Of a DNA stretch of 64,000 nucleotides, positions 56,970 through 64,000 are shown piece by piece. A program made the translations under genes and the position numbers. Source of the DNA: Sphagnum compactum (Eukaryota > Bryophyta > Sphagnopsida > Sphagnales); the NCBI GenBank assembly GCA_965153455.1, contig OZ234495.1, forward strand, positions 20,456,875 to 20,520,874. Direction: 5' to 3'. The stretch's first letter is position 1. The number at the start of each line of letters is the position of its first letter. The notes below the pieces were generated by a model. The model was not told where the DNA came from. It saw nothing but the letters and a program-made list of their open reading frames with translations, and ran no database searches.

Positions 56970-59900
56970 ATTAAAACACACAAAAAATATTGACGGCTTT
57001 TTGGCTGAACGGACCGTTTATGCACCGTTGGTGCTGTAAGATGATGACACGTGTGTAATTTTAAGGTATTAAATATTATTTTAAATTATTCCGGGGTCGG
57101 TTTTGGGACATATTTGCCAAATAATCAATTAATTTGAAGATTCCATTAATTCAAATAACAGAAATTTTTCTAGAATATTCAAAATATTCTTCCTTTTAAA
57201 AAAAAATTAGAAATTTTTTTTGTGAAAATTTTAAAATTTTCTAAAAATATATATAATTTGTGCCAAAGCCACCAAGGTACCAATATATATTGTAGAGGCA
57301 AGTCTTGCTCTTTGCCCTCATTGTTTTTACATTAAGAAAAAAATACTCAAAATAAAAACCCATTTAAACATGGTAAAGTGAAAAATTCATTGTTCTTTGC
57401 CAAGAAAAATGACAAGTAGTGATAAAAATATATATATATATTGAAAGTAAAAAATTATTTCATTCAATGATTATCATGATAATATTAAAAAACACAATCT
57501 TCAAATTGCATTTCAATAAATTTGAAAAACATACAATCTAGTTTTTCTTTCACCCAACCTTACAAAAGTAGATTTCAAATAGATGAAAATAAGACATTTT
57601 AAATTAAAATCTGAATATTTTTAAATTAATGGAGGCCCCAAACATATTAATCTATTCCCAATTTTTGCACAATATAGTCATAATCTATTAAAATCTTAAT
57701 TAAATGTAGGCTTCAAACACAATTTTTACTAATCAATTTCTAAATATTATCTCTTTTTATTATATTATAGTTTTTCAAACTTTACATTCAACTTACCTCA
57801 CAATCCACACAATGATGGTCTTACATTTCTATTTACATAGGTTTATTTATTTATTTTTTAATTTTTGTGTTCAAAACAAAGTGTTCTTTTTATTACATTT
57901 TTAGTGAATAGTATTTTTTGTTACTTTAACATCTTTATAACCAAAAACAACCCAATAACAATTCTTTGCATAGTTAAATGGGTTTGTAATTCAAAACATT
58001 AATAATAACATTAAAGATTAAATTGAAAATTTTAGAAAGGAATGTCTTTATTCTTTTGTCGTTTCCATGGTTGATCATCATTCATAATTGAAAAAAACAC
58101 AAAACTACAATAACAAAATGCATTTTTGTTATGTAATAACGGTTTTGGTCCTAAAAATAAATACTAACCTATCACCACTGACTTTAAACCTAACAAATGT
58201 TGACCTTAAAACAAACAATCTAACATGATAAAGTTTCACACATGTTTACTTTGATAGTTGCCCCTATCACAACATGAGAACTTAAACGACATTCACATTT
58301 ATCATTTTTTGCTTGGTGACACTCAACTTCATGCCATCATTCCTTCCATCACTATTGTTTGATAACATTCAACCACCACCATTTGCTTTGTTGTTATTTC
58401 TTTGTAGGTATGCATTTAATTTAATTTTTTCACTTTTCATTTGTTTGCATCTCTCAACTTTCTACCATCAACTGTTAGTTTTGTTCCATTATTAGTCATG
58501 TCTATTTCTCAATTATTGATTTTTATTTTTTCGTGGGTAAAATTCATTCATGTGTTTTTTTGGGTCCTTATGTGAAACACGATGATATTGTTGAATTGCC
58601 AAGGGATATCAAATTCTAAATTCTTGCATTGTGAAGCATAATTGGTGATGGTCTAATTGAATAACATAAACATTGCTTGGAGTGTTCATAAAAACTATGA
58701 GTTTTGCAACTTTTTTTGTTTCACTTTCTATTTCTACAAGTTTATTAAATGTTTACATGTTTACAATATGAAGATTACAAGTTTTTTTTTGTCTATGCAC
58801 CTATAGAGGTTTATAAATTTGCCCATAATTTTATCTATTTATTTATATGTTTATTTTTAAATTGCATTACATTGTTTAATGAATTTAAACAAGATTGAAT
58901 TGATGTTTCCAATTGTGTATGTAGGTGTTTGAGTAAGTCAATTGCAATGGCAATGTGTAATGCATTGATTGTATAGGTGATGGAGCAAATTGATTGTAAT
59001 AAGTATTGTTAGCAACATTTGAATGTAGCATTACATTAGATAACAATGCCTCTTTGTAATTTGTTAGAAAGGACATTGATCAAAAACTTTGATATAAAAG
59101 ATGATAGAGGTGGTTGCTGAACATTTAGAGGTTCAAGTGTAATGGTAGTTCAACATTGTGATAATTGGACATTTTTTGTATTTTACATAACTTAAAATCT
59201 AGGTATTTCAAAGATCGAAAATTATGTTAAACCTATCATTACCATGTCACATGCCACATTAATGCAAACTTCAAATTTGCATAGTTAAAATTTCTTTCCA
59301 TATCCATGTTGGTGGGTAGGGAAAAGAGTGAAATAATTAGTAGGATAAAAATAATTTCAAGAAAGGAGGTGCTTATTAGAAAAAGGAGTGAAATAATTTG
59401 GCTTTAAAATGAAATAAGTAGGAATTGTCTTTGTTAAAGATAGAAATTCCACCTAACTAGTTAGTAGTTCTACGAGCATTCTAGTAATTAGATAGTTATT
59501 AGTGATAGATTACATATTATCCTTTAGTTCATCTTGTGCATGACGTCATTAGAATTAGTTGGCCCATTGATATGCGTGATTTATATTTGTTTACCAATAA
59601 TTAGAAAATGTTTGTGAATGGATTAAAACAAGAAAACTTATTTAGGTGAGAGAAGTGTGGACCTTGTCATGTGATCTTGTGTGATCTTAAAGATGAACCT
59701 TCTATCATTCTTGTATGAGATTTTGGAGGAATGCAAGGGAGAATGTTGTATGACATTCGAGACATTCGAGTGTGTGTAAAGATTATAGAAAGTATGTGTA
59801 TCATTTGATGACATTTTGTTTTTGTCTGTTTTGTTTTTTATTGTTTTACCTTCCTTATAATTTGGTAGTAGTTTAATGTAATTTGATATAAAGTATTATA

Positions 59901-61000
59901 TTAAAAAATAATTTATTTTTTTACTTGGGTTACATTAGAGTAATTCTCTGGAATATGAAGATTTGTTGGAAGGTAGTTGTTGTAAGACGATAAGCTAGTA
60001 TGCAAGTAGTTTGGTGAAAGATAGCAACATCATTAGGAGCAAGGTGGAAAACATTGGCTTGTTAAATTGTTGGTTCACCCTCTTTTAAAAGTACTCACAT
60101 GAAGTTGGAAGGTCTACCTTTTTACCTCCTATATGGATAATTGAAAATCTTGATTTGTTATTTGTTTTTCATTATAATTTTGTAATTTCATGTTGGAATG
60201 TAAGACTGGCTTCCCGAGATAATTATTGAAGATTAACCTTCTTGGAATTTTGGAGAGTTTTCCATGACAACTTCTTTTCCAAATGTTATTTTTTGAATCG
60301 TTAGGTGCACCATGTTTGTTTTTTCGTGATAAATTTTTACTGTCTGGAGTCACATATTGAGCATTGTTGGAGATGCTCTTACCATCTTTAAAAATGTATG
60401 AAGACAACTATACAATAAGAATTATCATTGGAGTTATCTAAGGTTGACCGAACAATAGATTTCAAAAAATTCATCCATATAACAATTCCTTGAAATTTTT
60501 CATCATTGAAATAACAAGAACAAATGTTATGATTAACACCATCAAGGACCTAAAAAAACAAGCTGAAACTTCATCCATCCATAAAATTCATCTATCTATC
60601 CATCCACAATTTAAAGATACAAGAAATCCATTGGAAAAACCTTGTTTTTTTTTTTTTTGGGGTCAATGGCTGAAACCATCACAAAGGAAACAAAAAGGGA
60701 AGGCCAAAGAACAGGCCAAAGGACACGTAGCTCGCAAGAACCAAGAAAAAGAGAGAGTTAGTCCCTCTCATCGTAGGAAGCTATGTCACTCACAATCCTT
60801 CTAATACATACAAATCGTGAGATCCAATAATAATGGGAGGTCTAGAACAAGCATCACCCGCCAATGTAATCTTCCTTTCTAAAGTCCAAACTAAAATAAG
60901 CTTTTCAGTCGAGACTAAAGCACGCTGAGAAACAATATTAACACGCTGCTTGAAAAACTGAATGCAAAAAGACAAAGACAAAACCTTTATATACACAAAA
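56970..61000. other. AT-rich block without recognised genes
   Basis: Long A/T runs and short random frames only. An (AT)n microsatellite lies near 57429-57440. No element ends could be defined. Confidence 0.5.
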
Positions 61001-61042
61001 GAAAAGTTGCACAGCAGAAACGGTCATATTTTGGAGTATGAA

Positions 61043-61100
61043 TTAGGGTTAGGGTTTTGAAAAATAGAGTGTGTAAGCAATCAATTAGGGTTAGGGTTCT
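61043..61100. promoter_or_regulatory. Two TTAGGGTTAGGG boxes upstream of the MSI4-like gene
   Basis: AATTAGGGTTAGGGTT occurs at 61041-61056 and again at 61084-61099, with a related AATTAGGGTTAGG at 61490-61502. The repeat is the TTAGGG form rather than the TTTAGGG form used elsewhere in the window. Confidence 0.5.
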
Positions 61101-61752
61101 GATTTTGTGTTTCTTCTAGCTCGAGTGACTTTTCTGAATCGATAGCTGATCAATTGTGTTTCTCGCGAGTGAGACGATTTGCATCTCCGTGAGGAAGTGG
61201 ACGTTGTTGTTCTTGAGGCGCTTTGAGGAATCGTAAGGTGTTTTCTGTTGCTGTTGAGGAGTAGATTACAATCGATCGTCAAAAAACCACCACCACCACC
61301 CCGAAGCAGGTGTGTTCGTTTTGCTTTTTTCCCTTCCTCTCCTCAGCATCTGAGCAACATGTAAGGTTTATTCGAGAAGCTCTCTCTTCAAGCTCTTCTT
61401 CTTTGTGCTGGATTTTTGACCGAGGCATTCCTGTTTCTCAATTTCAGGAATTCAGTGATTGAACAGGAAAGATTGTGAAGAAGTTGTGAAATTAGGGTTA
61501 GGTCAAATCCTTTGATTGCACAGAATCCTAAGGGAGGGGGCTTCAAAGGCTTGTTCGGTAAGAGTGCAGCAAACATTTTGACCTCATTTTTGTGATGTGA
61601 GAAGTGTCTGTCTAGCTCCAGAAATCAGGCATGTAAGTAGTCCCATCAGGGATGAAGAGATTCTTATCAGTCTTAGTTTGGTTGGTCCGGACTGATGCCA
61701 AAACATTTCTAATTAATGCGACAATGTTTTTTCAGATGATTAGGAGGCACTG

Positions 61753-63650
61753 ATGAGTCTCAGAACCACTGAGGAGGACGCCATGAAAAGGGCCAGTGAG
61801 GAGCGATACACGCAGTGGAAGTCATTGGTACCAGCTTTGTATGATTGGCTCACCAACCATAATTTGATATGGCCCTCCCTCTCTTGCCGGTAAACAATAA
61901 CTCCCCCCCACCCCACCTTTTTCCCCTTTTTATATGGTTTTCTGCACAGAATTTGCATTACGTTGTGTTTCACTGTTTATCCACAGTGTGCTTCAATATC
62001 CATTATGCTGCATACCGGTCATCTTGTGATCAAATGCAGTTTTGGATTCTTCTATGACAATGTCTTGTGGAGTGATGAACATTCTATCCTACAGATTAAT
62101 TGGTAGCACAATTGCGAGAATTAAAAAGAACTGTTTGCCATACAATTGAGTGTCAGATCTTGGTGCTGCACATCTTTTTTTCGGAATGTGATTTGCTTTT
62201 AATGTTGTGCAGGTGGGGTCCCCAGCTCAAGCAAGGGACTTATAAAAACCGCCAGCTTCTTTACCTCTCTGAACGGGTTTGTTGAGCTTGCTTTTGACCA
62301 GCAACTGTTCTGCTGACAGATGTTTGAATGAATCATTGTCCAGCTCTTTGATCTTTAAAAATGCAGAGAAAAACTGAAACTGGGTTTCTTTTTAGGTCAA
62401 TGCTTTAAAGACATGCCAGAGTGCCCTAGAAGTTCAAAATTGTCTGCTGTAGATCTTAGTATTGCTTTCTGCACCGCATAGGAAAGAAGATGTTCACATG
62501 CAGGTACAGTTTGCCTTCTGTTGTTTTTCCAGACAGATGGTGAATTTCCAAACACACTTGTGGTCGCTCAGTGTGAAGTTTTGAAGCCACGAACTGCAGC
62601 AGCAGAGCACATCTCACAGGCAGAGACCCAATCCCAACTCCAGAATCAATGTCAGATCTGAACTTTGGGAGGTGGTTGATCTACATGAAAGGGGTAGTTG
62701 TTTGGGTGGCAGCCAATGACTACCTGTGCCTGCTTAGGCTTATGTGAAGCTCAAGTTCAAAGAGAAGAGTTCCAATTTGTTTGGCTTGTTTGATGTTGGA
62801 TGGGTACAAGCAGTTCAATGAGGAGGCAAAGTCACCCTTTGTTAAGAAACATAAGACCATTATCCATCCTGGTGAGGTATGTTTGGGCCTTCCAGTGGCT
62901 GATTCTGGGTTTCAATGAAGGCTGATAAAAAGTGGGTTTGAGGGAAGGATTGGTGCAAATTACAAGTGGTTGTCTCAAAGTCAAAATACGGTGGCAAGAA
63001 GAATTTATGCTCATGTTGGACTGAAGCAGTAGAAATTGCTTCGCTTGCTCAAGGCTTGCTGCAGATTATTGCCTTCTTCTGACAGCAACCTGACAACTTG
63101 ACTCTTCCACAGGTGAACCGAATAAGGGAGCTTCCACAGAATAGCAAAATTGTTGCCACACATACTGATCGTCCAGAGGTAAATTCTTGTACTAGTTAAG
63201 GCATGATCACTATAGCTGTTTGTCTGTAGATCCTGTGTGAACTTCAGAAAAAGACAATTGTGCATGAAAACCTAGGAGAAAGTAATACCTTCTTGTGTTT
63301 GGCACTGCAGGCATATAATAGGGTTTCCTGTTTGCCTAACTGTCTGATTGCAAGTAGGTGCTCATTTGGAATGTGGAAACCCAGCCAAATCGGTCATCCA
63401 CTCTGGGAGCTGTTCATTCCCGACCCGATCTGGTTTGTTGTCTCACCACATAACATCTTGTTTGTTTCCCAGAATGCACAGTAGTCTCTGGAGTTGTAGC
63501 ACATGCCACTCATGAAGTAAATACAGTGGGAGATTGATTCATTCTGATTCTGTAACTCCATTGTTGCAAGGCAGGTTCTAACAGGTCATACTGAGAATGC
63601 AGAGTTTGCTTTAAATTTTAGCCGAGCTGCACCTCATGTTCTTTCGGGTG
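61753..63650 (+). CDS. MSI4: MSI4/FVE-like WD40 histone-binding protein, 5' part
   Basis: MSI4/FVE is a RbAp46/48-type WD40 protein that binds histones and joins chromatin-silencing and CUL4-DDB1 complexes; in Arabidopsis it represses FLC. Exons 61753-61889, 62213-62276, 62533-62619, 62814-62876, 63113-63178, 63358-63432 and 63575-63650 give 189 aa and stop in phase 1 at a GTGAGA donor; the rest lies beyond the window. The protein starts MSLRTTEEDAMKRASEERYT. It continues with the N-terminal helix and groove WKSLVPALYDWLTNHNLIWP, SLSCRWGPQLKQGTYKNRQ, FNEEAKSPFVKKHKTIIHPG, VNRIRELPQNSKIVATHTD, VLIWNVETQPNR and RPDLVLTGHTENAEFALNF. These match MSI4/FVE rather than MSI1. The intron after exon 3 appears to use a GC donor. 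The start ATG follows a leader exon with a tiny upstream ORF (ATG at 61736). Confidence 0.92.
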
Positions 63651-64000
63651 GTGAGAATTTCCAGTCCTTTTTCTTTGTGTGTCCTCTCTTTTCTTTTGCA
63701 CCCATTGCTGGGGACTGATGAAGTCAGTGGGGTGCTTGGGTAGGTGGTCATTGCCATACTTGTTGCTGTTGAAGTTCCCTAAACATGTGTATGACTGTTG
63801 TTCAAACCAGTATTGGGTGTTGTACAGTAGTTGGACTAAACTAAAATTTCCCAAAAAAAAATTTTAGTTGGTTGCAATGTAGATGGAACTGAACTTGGTT
63901 TTAAACTTTGGACTGGGCTCCAAAACTTTTGGCAAGTCTCCAGAACTCAAGGTTTTATAAATCCAAAAAAATGTTCTCCAAACTGCACCAGAGGTTCTAT
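63651..64000 (+). other. Intron of the MSI4-like gene running off the window
   Basis: Sequence after the GTGAGA donor at 63651. No acceptor leading to the expected next WD40 exon was recognised before the window ends. Confidence 0.6.

Noticed and set aside
59400-59900. Possible solo LTR (TAGTTAGTAGTTCT... region)
   Set aside because: No paired repeat, no TG...CA ends and no primer-binding site could be identified.

Overview
The window is nuclear DNA from a land plant. Genes are split by many short GT-AG introns, several encode plant or plastid proteins, and telomere-type AAACCCTAA boxes sit near gene starts. The encoded proteins (for example the V-ATPase A N-terminus and its SLIEHH segment) look more bryophyte-like than seed-plant-like; a moss is my best guess, but this is inferred from memory of the families. 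GC-richer gene islands alternate with long, very AT-rich blocks that hold transposon relics and no intact genes.

Layout, left to right. 1-963 is the 3' end of an unrecognised plus-strand gene. 2515-3947 (minus) is mitochondrial cytochrome c oxidase subunit 6a. 4.1-8.8 kb is AT-rich, with a MITE-like hairpin, a 21-base C run and small tandem repeats. 9316-16707 (plus) is a complete 20-exon gene for V-ATPase catalytic subunit A (623 aa). It converges on 17733-24292 (minus), a 13-exon chloroplast splicing factor of the CFM2 type with four CRM domains (1220 aa). 26936-28945 (minus) is a 164-aa SAP-domain protein.

29.3-42.0 kb is a heterochromatin-like AT-rich block. It holds a badly decayed Helitron-type element on the minus strand (about 30.95-34.9 kb), an ATGGATGAA minisatellite, and two diverged copies of an unrecognised ORF (36.5-36.9 and 37.6-38.05 kb). 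43142-43465 is a small DnaJ-type cysteine-rich protein. 44744-45923 (minus) can be assembled into a five-exon gene that I do not recognise. 46.5-51.0 kb is fragmentary and contains coiled-coil frames broken by a frameshift and stop codons.

51237-53400 (plus) is the RNase P/MRP subunit POP4/RPP29. 55052-55940 (minus) is a small unknown gene. 56.6-61.0 kb is AT-rich and essentially empty. From 61753 to the right edge runs the 5' part of an MSI4/FVE-like WD40 histone-binding protein.

The genes do not form a pathway. They are mostly housekeeping genes for vacuolar acidification, respiration, plastid intron splicing, tRNA processing and chromatin. The more unusual features are the duplicated unknown ORF, the Helitron relic, a palindromic motif shared by two distant gene/AT-block boundaries, telo-box motifs near gene starts, and a predicted GC-AG intron. 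All exon boundaries were set by hand from splice consensus and reading-frame continuity.
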